64,000 nt of DNA from assembly GCA_964389705.1 (NCBI GenBank), contig CAYMEO010000001.1, positions 24,394-88,393 of the forward strand, written 5' to 3'. Positions 15,753 through 24,980 of this stretch are shown in pieces (within the stretch, counting starts at the first letter, position 1; every line of letters starts with the position of its first letter). Both the position numbers and the translations under genes were made by a program. The notes beneath the pieces were generated by a model. That model did no database searches and was not told the origin of the DNA. It was given only the letters and a program-made list of their open reading frames with translations. The DNA is from PSLL01 sp964389705 (GTDB lineage: Bacteria > Desulfobacterota_D > UBA1144 > Nemesobacterales > CSP1-2).

Positions 15753-16733
15753 ATGCAGCAAGCTACCATAGAGGCCGAAAACGGGGTTACAAAGGAGCTG
15801 AATTTTGAGGATAACGGGGTGCTCAAACAACTCTACGGCGAGCATAACGAGAACCTCAAGGAAATAGAAAACGTCTTCGGAGTGAAAATCTACTCAAGGG
15901 GTGGAAAACTCTCTCTGAAAGGAGAAGCCCAAGAGGTTGGATCAGCAGAGAAATTCCTCAATGAGATTTATCGCCTCATCTCAAAGGGTTATTCGCTTGA
16001 TCCCGGCGACATTGAACTTGCCGCAAGGGTCGTAACCGAGGATAAAACCCCTCTTGAAGATATTTTTCTAGACACCGTGTGTATATCGACGAGGAAGAAG
16101 GTGATTGCCCCTAAGAGCCTTGCACAGAAGCTCTACATTGAAGCCATACGCAGGCATGACATCGTTTTTGGTATAGGCCCCGCTGGAACCGGAAAAACAT
16201 ATCTCGCAATGGCTATGGCAGTCTCGGCTTTTGTAAACCGCGAGGTGAATCGGATAGTACTTACAAGGCCGGCAGTAGAGGCTGGAGAGAAATTGGGGTT
16301 TCTTCCAGGAGACCTCTATCAGAAGATTGATCCATATCTGAGACCGCTTTTTGATGCCCTATATGAAATGATGGATTTTGAGAAGGCAACGAGGCTCATA
16401 GAGAAGGGGGCAATAGAAATAGCCCCCCTTGCATACATGAGAGGAAGGACATTAAACGACGCCTTTGTAATTCTCGATGAGGCTCAGAACACTACGGCTA
16501 TGCAGATGAAGATGTTTCTTACAAGACTCGGGTTCAGCTCAAAGGCCGTAATAACAGGAGACGTTACTCAGGTTGACCTCTCTGTAGGTGAAAGGTCGGG
16601 ACTTCTCGAGGCCGAATCCCTCCTTAGGGGAATCGAGGGGATTGCATTTACGTACTTTTCAAAAAGGGATGTTGTAAGACACCCTCTCGTTAAAAGAATA
16701 ATAGAGGCCTATGAGAACAAGGGAAAAGAGTAG
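15753..16733 (+). CDS. phoH: PhoH family ATPase
   Basis: A 326-residue cytoplasmic P-loop protein of the phosphate-starvation PhoH family, ATPases linked to RNA metabolism. An N-terminal 110 residues resembles the KH-like region of PhoH/YbeZ. Walker A GPAGTGKT is at 142-149 and Walker B FVILDEAQN at 238-246, then TRLGFSSKAVITGDVTQVDL and FSKRDVVRHPLV, the conserved PhoH end. In many genomes phoH is followed by ybeY and a membrane HD hydrolase; here a small gene of unknown function faces it with a 7-base gap, so the usual operon is broken. The Pho-type box upstream supports true induction by low phosphate, which is not the case for every PhoH-family gene. Confidence 0.93.
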   Translation: MQQATIEAENGVTKELNFEDNGVLKQLYGEHNENLKEIENVFGVKIYSRGGKLSLKGEAQEVGSAEKFLNEIYRLISKGYSLDPGDIELAARVVTEDKTPLEDIFLDTVCISTRKKVIAPKSLAQKLYIEAIRRHDIVFGIGPAGTGKTYLAMAMAVSAFVNREVNRIVLTRPAVEAGEKLGFLPGDLYQKIDPYLRPLFDALYEMMDFEKATRLIEKGAIEIAPLAYMRGRTLNDAFVILDEAQNTTAMQMKMFLTRLGFSSKAVITGDVTQVDLSVGERSGLLEAESLLRGIEGIAFTYFSKRDVVRHPLVKRIIEAYENKGKE

Positions 16734-16740
16734 AGGTTAT

Positions 16741-17016
16741 CTATACTTTTTTCTTTCCTACTATCTTTACGGCAATGTTGGGACGGGTTCCTGAAACGTC
16801 CTTTAGCCACCCATCTTCAAAGATGATCTCTCTCCCATCTCTGGTAATCTCGTGCACTCTAAAAGCCTCTTTTTGCTCCTTTGGATCTGAGAAAGGGGCA
16901 TCAACCCAGATGCCCCAGATAATATCAACGTCTATCGTTTCAGGATGAGAGATTGTATAGCTTTTAAGCTCGGCCAGCAGTTCATTCGTATGGGAATTAT
17001 ATATCTTCAGAGCCAT
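16741..17016 (-). CDS. Small hypothetical protein
   Basis: I do not recognise this protein of about 91 residues. It is soluble, beta-rich looking, with repeated Val/Ile/Trp stretches (IDVDIIWGIWVDAPF) and a basic end KIVGKKKV. The start at 17016 is chosen over the upstream ATG at 17058 because GGAGGGTG sits seven bases before it. It runs convergently to phoH with a 7-base gap between stops. The fold may be a small OB- or SH3-like barrel, which is only an impression. Confidence 0.6.
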   Translation of the reverse strand: MALKIYNSHTNELLAELKSYTISHPETIDVDIIWGIWVDAPFSDPKEQKEAFRVHEITRDGREIIFEDGWLKDVSGTRPNIAVKIVGKKKV

Positions 17017-17199
17017 CTTACTTATCACCCTCCGATTTGATTTTTCATTGTCAGGCAAATCTAGATCAGTTTACCATAGTGTGTAAAAGAAGTAGATGCG
17101 CAGCCTCATACTTGACCCGATATGGCAGTGTGCTAAAATCAAACATGATGTTATTCAGTTGCTCCTGCGAGCAACAGCAATACTAAGGTTGGGTATCAA

Positions 17200-19158
17200 G
17201 TGGCATCTAATTTTAATGGACTGCGCGTAGTGGCGTTTGAGAGCCGCCGCGCTAGTGAGATAGAGAAACTAATCGCATATTACGGTGGTGTGCCAAAGGT
17301 TGCGCCCTCTATGCGTGAGGTGCCTTTATCTGAGTCAACTGAGGCACTAGAATTTGCGGAGAATCTGTTTAATGAGAGGATTGACGTTGTCATTTTTCTC
17401 ACCGGTATAGGCACCCGCATCCTATCAGATGTTATTGCAACGCGGTATACTCGCGAGCGATTTACAGAGGCCTTAAAGCGCATCACTATTGTCTCCCGCG
17501 GTCCCAAACCGGTTGCGGTGCTGAGGGAGATGGGGCTAAAACCCGATATACTCATTCCTGAGCCAAATACCTGGCGAGACATACTCTCTACCCTAAGCAG
17601 TGCTCTTTCGCTTCAGGGCATTAGGGTTGCCGTGCAGGAATACGGCATCTCTAATCCAGAATTAATAGAGGGATTACGCAAATACGGTGCACTCGTCACA
17701 GTAGTCCCTGTCTATCAATGGGCATTGCCAGAAGACATTACGCCGCTTCGCAATACGATCGGTGCAATAATAAGGGGGGAGGCAGACATTGCCCTTTTTA
17801 CAAGCTCACAGCAGGTACGTCACCTAATTCAGGTTGCCTCTGCTGATGGATTAGAGCAGCCCCTTCGGGAGGCGTTCAAGCAGATCGCTATAGGTTCTAT
17901 AGGGCCGACTACAACAGAGGCACTGCATGAGATGGGGCTTAGGGTAGACTATGAGCCTGACAGCCCCAAGATGGGCAATCTTGTGCGTGAGATGGCAAGG
18001 CGTGGGGCGGATCTTTTACGCAAGAAGCGGGTTGCATATTTAAATGGCGTAGACACAACCCAATGGCGGCGTATTGATATGGTCTGGACAACTGATGCAG
18101 TTTGTTGCCCTTCTGCTTCTGTCCAATCCGTATTTATGAAGGCCTGCCGTCGTGAGGCAGTTGATTATACCCCGATCTGGCTTATGCGGCAGGCAGGGCG
18201 GTTCATTCGCGAGTACCGTGAACTGCGTGCCAAAGTACCGTTCTTAGAACTCTGCAAGACCCCGGAACTCGTCTCTGAGGTGACGCTAATGGCGGTAGAC
18301 CGCCTGGGGGTAGATGCCGCTATAATATTTGCGGATATTCTTCTTATCCTTGAACCTATGGGTATAGAATTGGAATTCTCGAGAGGAGACGGTCCGGTTA
18401 TAAAAAAGCCCATTCGTACGGGTATAGCAGTGGATGCACTAAGGGACTTTGAGCCGGACGCATTGGGCTTTGTCTATGATGCTGTTCAAATTACTCGGCG
18501 TGCACTTGACTCAAATCTAGCGCTCATCGGATTCGCTGGTGCTCCATTTACAGTTGCATCTTATATAATTGAGGGCGGTGGCTCGCGCAATTATGAAAAC
18601 ACAAAGAGGCTTATGTACTTTGATTCGGGTGCGTGGCATGCATTAATGGAGCGGCTGTCTCAGGCAACTGCCGCTTATCTCAATAGGCAGATTGCTGCCG
18701 GTGCGGATGCGGTGCAGGTATTCGATAGCTGGGTGGGGTGTCTTTCACCCGATGACTATCGCGAGTTTGTGTTGCCCCATATGCGTCGTCTTATTCGAGG
18801 TCTTACGCCAGGCGTGCCCGTCATACACTTCGGTACCGATACGGCTGCATTGCTTGAGTTGATGAAAGAGGCAGGGGGCGACGTGATTGGGCTTGACTGG
18901 CGCGTGGACTTGAAGGAGGCATGGGAGCGGCTTGGCTATGACATAGCCGTGCAGGGCAATCTCGACCCGGCTGTGCTTCTAGCTCCGCCATCCGAAATTT
19001 CCCGTCGTGCCGTAAGAATTTTGGAAAAGGCCGAGGGGCGCCCTGGTCACATATTCAACCTAGGACACGGCGTGCTTCCGGGTACACCGGTTGACCACGT
19101 GCTTGCTCTTGTGGATGCGGTTCATGAATACACAATCTCGCGTGAAGATAAACGATAA
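17200..19158 (+). CDS. hemDE: HemD-HemE fusion: uroporphyrinogen-III synthase and decarboxylase
   Basis: A 652-residue fusion of two consecutive haem-pathway enzymes. Residues 1-275 are a HemD fold with VAFESRRASEIEKLI, VIFLTGIGTRIL and ALFTSSQQVRHL. A linker leads to HemE at about 312-650, with PIWLMRQAGRFIREYRELR, the FADILLILEPMG block carrying the catalytic aspartate, GFAGAPFTVASYIIEGG and FNLGHGVLPGTP. An internal ATG at 18136 has no ribosome binding site, so HemE is not separately started. The product would convert hydroxymethylbilane to uroporphyrinogen III and then to coproporphyrinogen III. The start is a GTG preceded by AAGGTTGGG. Fusions of HemC with HemD are familiar; HemD with HemE is much less so. 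No other haem gene is adjacent. Confidence 0.92.
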   Translation: MASNFNGLRVVAFESRRASEIEKLIAYYGGVPKVAPSMREVPLSESTEALEFAENLFNERIDVVIFLTGIGTRILSDVIATRYTRERFTEALKRITIVSRGPKPVAVLREMGLKPDILIPEPNTWRDILSTLSSALSLQGIRVAVQEYGISNPELIEGLRKYGALVTVVPVYQWALPEDITPLRNTIGAIIRGEADIALFTSSQQVRHLIQVASADGLEQPLREAFKQIAIGSIGPTTTEALHEMGLRVDYEPDSPKMGNLVREMARRGADLLRKKRVAYLNGVDTTQWRRIDMVWTTDAVCCPSASVQSVFMKACRREAVDYTPIWLMRQAGRFIREYRELRAKVPFLELCKTPELVSEVTLMAVDRLGVDAAIIFADILLILEPMGIELEFSRGDGPVIKKPIRTGIAVDALRDFEPDALGFVYDAVQITRRALDSNLALIGFAGAPFTVASYIIEGGGSRNYENTKRLMYFDSGAWHALMERLSQATAAYLNRQIAAGADAVQVFDSWVGCLSPDDYREFVLPHMRRLIRGLTPGVPVIHFGTDTAALLELMKEAGGDVIGLDWRVDLKEAWERLGYDIAVQGNLDPAVLLAPPSEISRRAVRILEKAEGRPGHIFNLGHGVLPGTPVDHVLALVDAVHEYTISREDKR

Positions 19159-19223
19159 ATTGAAGTAATCTCGTATTGTCCAACCGACTTAGCGTATCCA
19201 AGTGTAAACTGTCTTTAATATAA

Positions 19224-19757
19224 TTAATAAACTGGACTACAGCTGCTTGTCGAAGAGTTCCAGTTTCCCTCAACAACGCTTATTCTTCCAAATGGACTTA
19301 CTACGACTTGCCCACACCTCTCGCCATTTTTACTACTGGTGGGTTGTATATTAACCGTTCCACTAGCGCCGCCAAGTGTGCCATCTGGATTAAAATTAAA
19401 TGTCTTGCTGGCCGGTGATAGAGTTACTTGTTTGACGTCTATTATTTGAGAGCTTTCAGTAACATAGCAACTAGAACAGGTACCCCTGTTGCTGTTGCCC
19501 CTTTGTGTTACTATAGTCAGGGTCTTAGCTGTCGAGTCGAATGTTAAAACCGCCTGATACTCTAAGCCCTGCCTTGCAGACTTGAGTTTTATGAGTTGAA
19601 GCGAGGATGAAATCGTCCTTGTTACATTGTCCGTTGAATGGCGCTTATAAAATTTCCCTGACAGTACCCCACCCAGTATAATAAGGGCACTTGTAACTCC
19701 CATCACAAACAGGAGCTCTACTACACTAAATCCTTCTCCTTTTTCCATAAAAGCCAT
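19224..19757 (-). CDS. Prepilin-like GspH/FimT pseudopilin
   Basis: A 177-residue minor pilin. The short basic leader MAFMEKGEG is followed by the cleavage-site pattern G|FSVVELLFVMGV with Glu at mature position 5, then a membrane helix and a beta-rich C-terminal domain. Cysteines in RGTCSSCYV, ERCGQV and SSSCSP suggest disulfides. GspH/FimT proteins help prime assembly of type IV pili. It is the last gene of the pilV-pilW-pilX-pilY1 cluster, 15 bases after pilY1. Its codons for residues 13-29 are duplicated, inverted, upstream of the cytochrome b gene at 11580-11631. Confidence 0.88.
   Translation of the reverse strand: MAFMEKGEGFSVVELLFVMGVTSALIILGGVLSGKFYKRHSTDNVTRTISSSLQLIKLKSARQGLEYQAVLTFDSTAKTLTIVTQRGNSNRGTCSSCYVTESSQIIDVKQVTLSPASKTFNFNPDGTLGGASGTVNIQPTSSKNGERCGQVVVSPFGRISVVEGNWNSSTSSCSPVY
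19673..19724 (-). repeat. Parent copy of the 52-base pilin duplication
   Basis: This segment inside the fimT-like gene is the reverse complement of 11580-11631 with one mismatch in 52 bases. Here it is in its natural setting within an intact prepilin gene, so this copy is taken as the source. Confidence 0.85.
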
Positions 19758-19772
19758 TATATCACCTTCTCT

Positions 19773-22700
19773 CTATAAAATCTGCTCCCAGAAGAGGGTC
19801 TGGGTTCTCGTTGGAAACGGAGGGAGCTGCCATACCAGGAACTGTGAGCCCCCGGTGGTTGAGTTACCAGTAAAGGCTACAGTCAAGACAACAGAGCCAC
19901 GGGCACCAAATGTAAGCTGTGCGGGTGTTGGCATCCCCTGTGCCACGGTTCTTCCGGCAGCCGCATTTTGTTGAGTTGAACTTCCCTGAATAAGGTTTTT
20001 TGCTCCGGGTATTCGTACTAAAGCGGGCTGTCCCGACAAATAATCCAGGGCAAATATGTTTCCTACTCCGGTGCTTTGCGCACAGGCATTGGTCAGATTG
20101 GTGTTTGGGGCAAATGTTGTAAATACAAGCACCCTGTTTATTACTACAGGGGAGCCAAATCCCTTTTCACCGCTTGGGGTAGAGACATTATTAGGGAAAT
20201 TAACTATAAACTGCCCTTGATTATTAACGGTGCTACCGCCTGAGGTTGTAAATTGATTAGATACCCCAGACTGGGCTACGAGGTTAATAATTTGACCCGA
20301 GGTGAAATTAGATTCAGTCTGCATTGGAACCGTTACTGCTGTACCACCGGCGAGAAACGCAGGGATATAACCGTCAATGAAGTTGTAGAGCTTTCCAAAC
20401 TCTGCGGTACCGGTTGAGGAATTGGTGGTAAGGCTCGGATCCCTTCTGTCTCCGGTTATAAATATTACATGCCTCTGACCGAGGTCATCCAGTACGGCAG
20501 TCGGGGCAAAGAATATCGGTTGCCTATTGGTGGTTGGAACGTTATTGGCCTTGGTGCACTCTGTAGAGGAGTTTGCACAAAAGGCTATGTCGCCTGTCCA
20601 AACGCTTTTGCCCGTACTGGGGTTTATAGTGGTTATATTTGCAGTTCCGCGAAGGCCGGTTTTAGTAACGTCGTTGCCGGCATCGAATATAGGCTGTGAG
20701 ACATCAAATCTCCAGAGCCTTCCACATGTATCGCCCTCATAGACTACATCTATAAACCCGTCTCCATTTAAATCAAACGCACCAACTTTACTCGGCATAT
20801 CGCAAATCATCCTAGAGTCGGTCACAGTGGCGTTTGGTGCACTCGCTGTATCATGGGCGAACTTGAATATTATGTTTCCCGTTGCTATATCTATGACATA
20901 AAAGGCATTACCTAAACTGACACCGCTGCTTGGGTTAAAGTTCTCAGGTGGTATAGTAGGGTCGGCTCCGCCTCCCACAAACATGACCCATCTGTCTACT
21001 ATAATGGCATTGCCGTTTTTATCCTTTGTGTTCATCCTTACCCTTCCGATTGTTGGATCGGACCACACGTTTCCAAAATTCTTATCAAATACAGTCCAAA
21101 GGTGCCTTGGGTAATCGGGGCCGTTGCTCAGTTTCTTCAGATTGGCTTGGGTTCTATCTACATTGGTAACATCAAGGGCTATATAAGCCCCGCCGCCGTT
21201 TCTAAAACCCGAAAGAAGGACTGAGTGCCATTCCTTTCCACATGGGTCTATAGTACCGTCGGTATCCGGATTACTTGTGCAGCTGGCATTATTTTGAATC
21301 CCATTCTGATAGCCGTCAATCCAGACATCAGCAACGAGGGGCGAGCCATCAAAAAATGACCTCTCCGGTTGATTATTATTCATAACAAATGTCTTAAAAT
21401 CACCGAACCGATAATCGGGCGGATTAATATTCGGAAGTACGGGTGGAGGCGACGGGGAAGGCGACGGTGCAGGTGAGGTAAGTGTGTCTGGGAGAAATGT
21501 AGGAGGAGCAAATCCAAAGAGTTCTGTCCCATCCCCTGCACTAAAGAATGGGAGTGATTCGTTCTTCAGTGTAAATGGGTTCTTTTGCGGATTGGTTGCG
21601 GAGGCATTTACAAAGTCTCCGGCATTAAACCCATGTAGGAATCCGTCGTTGGCTCCTACATAAACAACCCCGGTCCTGTTTTGGAAGGCTCCGGCAAAGT
21701 TTTGAAAACCGACATCAAAGAATAGGGGGGAAGGTGAACCGACTACTACCGGGGTTGAGTGGAATATATCACCGAGACGGACAGAACATGTATCGAGGCT
21801 GCCGGTACCTGTTTGGGGATCAGGACAGTTTGTACCCATCGTACCCATAGGGTCTCCTACTGGCAGAACCTGGGTATCACCGCTCATGAAATCTACAATC
21901 TCATCCCGGATACAGTTTTTAACACAGGTCTTACAGGTCGAACTTGTTACATCACTACAACTGGATGTGCAATCATCTATACCGCCCGTTGAGCAAAAAT
22001 CGGGTATAGGACTAGCTACATCGCTATCTGTAATGCCAAAGAGTGAGGGCGGAAGGCTATTGTCAAATTTAGCCCGCTCGCCTCTGTATCTTATGCTGAC
22101 AACATTACTCCCGCTTTTTACGGTATCAACCGTGCTTGAATTCGTTATATCTACACTAAAGAGATTTCGGGGGTTTTGAGTGAGGTTCCTTTCAGCTAAG
22201 CTCTTCCCAGCCTCCCAGTAGAAGTTCTGAGCGAAGTCATTTAATGAGCCATTAGCGTTAAATATAGGGTTCTGTTGTGGTGTATTATCAACGATTATCT
22301 TGGCGCCTATGTTATTAGGGTCATCTATAAATGCGTAGAGTGCCAGCCTTCCCTGCCAGATACGCGATGTAGTAATGGGTGTGAGTATAGATAAAAATAC
22401 CCTGTCTCTAAGGGCCACGCTCGTTGATGACTGCGGTGCGGTAGGCGCAACCCCAGAGGTGCTAAATGTTTTAATAAACTGGAGTATGGTTTGGAGGGCG
22501 GTAGAGAGTTCTTCGGCGTTATTTGCAAAGAAGGCAAACCCATCAAGTGGTTGTGTGGATGTAAACGGTGCACCTGTGTCAAAGAAATTGTTATCAAATA
22601 TATTTGCCCCTTGAAATGTACAAACACCGCTTTCATTGGGGGTCTTACAGCCCTGGAGTTGCGCGCTGGAGGGGCTTGTATCAATACCGAGGGCCATAGC

Positions 22701-24395
22701 AAGGTTCTTAAAAACCTGAAAGGCGCTTCCGCTCGGAATCATACTATTTATGTCCACAGTCCCAATAGTGGTTCCATCGGGAGCGGTGTGTTTTATTATT
22801 CCCGTCGTACTGGTTCCTCCTGCGAGGGCCATAGCATTGAGCGTTCTCTTTGCCGTGTCGTCATGGATCCCAATTCCGATTACAAATGTAAGAATCTCTT
22901 TTTTAAAGGTCTGACCGCCGTTTGACGCCGGGTTTCTGGCATAATAGGTTCTGAGATTGCTTACAGCCTGTACTGAGCTCCTTCTGTTTGCATCGGTTGT
23001 TACACTACCACTGCAAGAGCCGCTGGTTGCACTGCATTGACCCGAGCACGTATCCTCTCCGTCTGTTATCACAATCACAAATTCGGGTCTGCAGGAGATC
23101 GCAGGGTCGGTTTGAAGCTCTACCTTATAGACTCCAAGGGCATCGTTGTTTATGACATTTCCGCCTCCGGAGCCATTGCCGTTGTTATCATCAAGGCCCA
23201 GGGCATAGGCTAATGGTGTACCGCCGTTGGACTGACTTCCCCTAAAGAATTTCCAAAAGTTCTGAAGGTCGGATTGGCTTTGACCTGCGAATCCGCCCTG
23301 AGCAATTTGAAATGTGTTATTACTTGTACAACCGTTCCAACTTGCCCCTGAGTATGTCATGGCGCGGAGTCTTAAACCTAGAATTGAGGCATCATTATTT
23401 GTAAGCTCATCAATTATGCCTTCTGCTGGGCTTGTAGGGAGCTTAAAATTGGTTCCCGTTCCCTGTACCTGTGCACTAACATCCCTAAATGGGGTCTGCA
23501 TCCAGTTTTGACAGTTGATACTCGTACTTACCCCATCAAAGAGTCTACTTGGATCACTACATGTCTTTGAGGCGAGGGAATTATCAGCATCTAGGAGGCT
23601 ATAGATCACATTGAGGGCCATATCGAGGCGTGAACTACCGAGTTGCGGCACACCCGTGCAGTTGGGCGTTCCACCTGAGCACGCAGAGGCTTTATTTGTA
23701 GTAATAGATTGTGAGGTCTGCATACAGGTTTTGAATCTGGTGTAGTCATTGCTCGTATTGCAAGCGGGGTTTGTATCACCACTGAGTTGACAATTTGCAG
23801 CGGTCATACACTGTGTAAGACCGGCTGCCGCCTCTACTGCTGCTGCCGCATCTTGCATCTTAGTTGAGGTGTTACAATTTGTCAGTGCATATGATATTTG
23901 GGTTGATTGAGTACAACCCGACCCGCCGCAAATCGTCTGAAGTGTCGGACACATGTTGAAACTGGATTTTTTTTGTTGAATACAATTCAACTGATTATTG
24001 AGCTCGCTTTGTGTGCTGCATATACCGTCTGCACAATTTTGAAAACCGCATACATCCGTACCCGCCGCGTTCTCAATGCAGTGCGAGGATTTTATGTATT
24101 GGTCAGATGTTCCGTCAAGGAAGAAGTTCTCACAGGTTGAGATAACATTTGTATTGTCCCAGTTGCCTATTTCAGTGCCCCCGTAGTTTAGTGCCATAGA
24201 GCCCGAAAGGTCGAGGATCATAAGAACGTCTGGCTGCCCGCCTACGAATTGAGAGATCAGTATATTTTGGTCCTCTACTTGGTTTTGGATGATGGGGTTT
24301 CCATGGGCGCCGGTCACAAAAAGCAGTGCAGCGAAAACCAAGGCTATTTTCAATTTGTAGATTCTCTCTTTCAAGAAACCTGGCTTAATAAACAT
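19773..24395 (-). CDS. pilY1: PilY1-type pilus tip adhesin
   Basis: About 1540 residues. A signal peptide (KLKIALVFAALLFVTGAHG) leads to a von Willebrand A domain with the MIDAS motif DLSGS near residues 62-66. The domain carries a long Cys-rich insertion, roughly residues 90-260, full of short loops with paired cysteines. The C-terminal half is the PilC/PilY1 beta-propeller with VVYVGANDGFLHGFNAG and the calcium-binding loop DLNGDGFIDVVYEGD. A proline-serine linker (PAPSPSPSPPPVLP) sits near the propeller start. PilY1 proteins sit at the pilus tip and act in retraction control, surface sensing and adhesion. The start at 24395 is preferred over 24425 because CGGAGGTG lies six bases before it; it overlaps pilX by 11 bases. 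Length is greater than the usual 1100-1200 residues, mainly because of the VWA insertion. Confidence 0.92.
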   Translation of the reverse strand: MFIKPGFLKERIYKLKIALVFAALLFVTGAHGNPIIQNQVEDQNILISQFVGGQPDVLMILDLSGSMALNYGGTEIGNWDNTNVISTCENFFLDGTSDQYIKSSHCIENAAGTDVCGFQNCADGICSTQSELNNQLNCIQQKKSSFNMCPTLQTICGGSGCTQSTQISYALTNCNTSTKMQDAAAAVEAAAGLTQCMTAANCQLSGDTNPACNTSNDYTRFKTCMQTSQSITTNKASACSGGTPNCTGVPQLGSSRLDMALNVIYSLLDADNSLASKTCSDPSRLFDGVSTSINCQNWMQTPFRDVSAQVQGTGTNFKLPTSPAEGIIDELTNNDASILGLRLRAMTYSGASWNGCTSNNTFQIAQGGFAGQSQSDLQNFWKFFRGSQSNGGTPLAYALGLDDNNGNGSGGGNVINNDALGVYKVELQTDPAISCRPEFVIVITDGEDTCSGQCSATSGSCSGSVTTDANRRSSVQAVSNLRTYYARNPASNGGQTFKKEILTFVIGIGIHDDTAKRTLNAMALAGGTSTTGIIKHTAPDGTTIGTVDINSMIPSGSAFQVFKNLAMALGIDTSPSSAQLQGCKTPNESGVCTFQGANIFDNNFFDTGAPFTSTQPLDGFAFFANNAEELSTALQTILQFIKTFSTSGVAPTAPQSSTSVALRDRVFLSILTPITTSRIWQGRLALYAFIDDPNNIGAKIIVDNTPQQNPIFNANGSLNDFAQNFYWEAGKSLAERNLTQNPRNLFSVDITNSSTVDTVKSGSNVVSIRYRGERAKFDNSLPPSLFGITDSDVASPIPDFCSTGGIDDCTSSCSDVTSSTCKTCVKNCIRDEIVDFMSGDTQVLPVGDPMGTMGTNCPDPQTGTGSLDTCSVRLGDIFHSTPVVVGSPSPLFFDVGFQNFAGAFQNRTGVVYVGANDGFLHGFNAGDFVNASATNPQKNPFTLKNESLPFFSAGDGTELFGFAPPTFLPDTLTSPAPSPSPSPPPVLPNINPPDYRFGDFKTFVMNNNQPERSFFDGSPLVADVWIDGYQNGIQNNASCTSNPDTDGTIDPCGKEWHSVLLSGFRNGGGAYIALDVTNVDRTQANLKKLSNGPDYPRHLWTVFDKNFGNVWSDPTIGRVRMNTKDKNGNAIIVDRWVMFVGGGADPTIPPENFNPSSGVSLGNAFYVIDIATGNIIFKFAHDTASAPNATVTDSRMICDMPSKVGAFDLNGDGFIDVVYEGDTCGRLWRFDVSQPIFDAGNDVTKTGLRGTANITTINPSTGKSVWTGDIAFCANSSTECTKANNVPTTNRQPIFFAPTAVLDDLGQRHVIFITGDRRDPSLTTNSSTGTAEFGKLYNFIDGYIPAFLAGGTAVTVPMQTESNFTSGQIINLVAQSGVSNQFTTSGGSTVNNQGQFIVNFPNNVSTPSGEKGFGSPVVINRVLVFTTFAPNTNLTNACAQSTGVGNIFALDYLSGQPALVRIPGAKNLIQGSSTQQNAAAGRTVAQGMPTPAQLTFGARGSVVLTVAFTGNSTTGGSQFLVWQLPPFPTRTQTLFWEQIL

Positions 24396-24942
24396 TGCTT
24401 GCACCTCCGGGAATAAAGCTTTCAAAACCTGCGGATAGCTCCGTTCCTGTGTTTATATTCGGATTTGTATCATTCATGTCTTTATCCCTAGCATCCTTTC
24501 CAGTAACCAGGAAACTCGTTGGAACCAGTGCGGCACCCCCAATACCACCGGAGGGAAGACTCACATGCTTCAGGGGCCTTCCTAAAATTTTTGTCGGCGG
24601 TGGGACCTGTAAGAAGGGAACGGGGCCATTGGAGCTACTATAGTCTCTCGGACCAGTTCTGCATTGTGCCCCGTTTGGAAGTGTGATTTGTATGCCTGTG
24701 GTAATGCCACTTTGGAGTTGAAAATAGAGCGTTTCAATCCCCACTACTTCGAATTGCCTTCTTGCCTCATCAATGCACCTTTCGGCAGCAAGAAAGGCCT
24801 CCTGTCCTTGCTTATAATTAGACATCATCTGGAAATCCACATTTGATGTGAAAGAAACTGAGATTGCCAGTATAGAGATTATAAGGAGTATTATTAAGGC
24901 TAGGATTAGGGCGACTCCGTTCTCTTTCTTCAGATTTTTCAT
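24385..24942 (-). CDS. pilX: PilX-like minor pilin
   Basis: A 185-residue protein with the PilX N-terminal pattern KKENGVALILALIILLII followed by one membrane helix, the conserved FQMMSNYKQGQEAFLAAERCIDEARR segment and a soluble C-terminal domain. As usual for PilX, the Glu at mature position 5 is absent, so recognition by the prepilin peptidase depends on the Gly before the helix. It lies between pilW and pilY1, overlapping pilY1. The ribosome binding site is GAAGGAG. It would join the minor-pilin tip complex with PilV, PilW and PilY1. Confidence 0.88.
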   Translation of the reverse strand: MKNLKKENGVALILALIILLIISILAISVSFTSNVDFQMMSNYKQGQEAFLAAERCIDEARRQFEVVGIETLYFQLQSGITTGIQITLPNGAQCRTGPRDYSSSNGPVPFLQVPPPTKILGRPLKHVSLPSGGIGGAALVPTSFLVTGKDARDKDMNDTNPNINTGTELSAGFESFIPGGASNVY

Positions 24943-24980
24943 CCTTAGATCTCCTTCTTTATGCGCATCAAATACTACAA

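Noticed and set aside
20469..22925. Several plus-strand frames opposite pilY1
   Set aside because: Antisense shadows in a low-stop region of a long gene; no ribosome binding sites.
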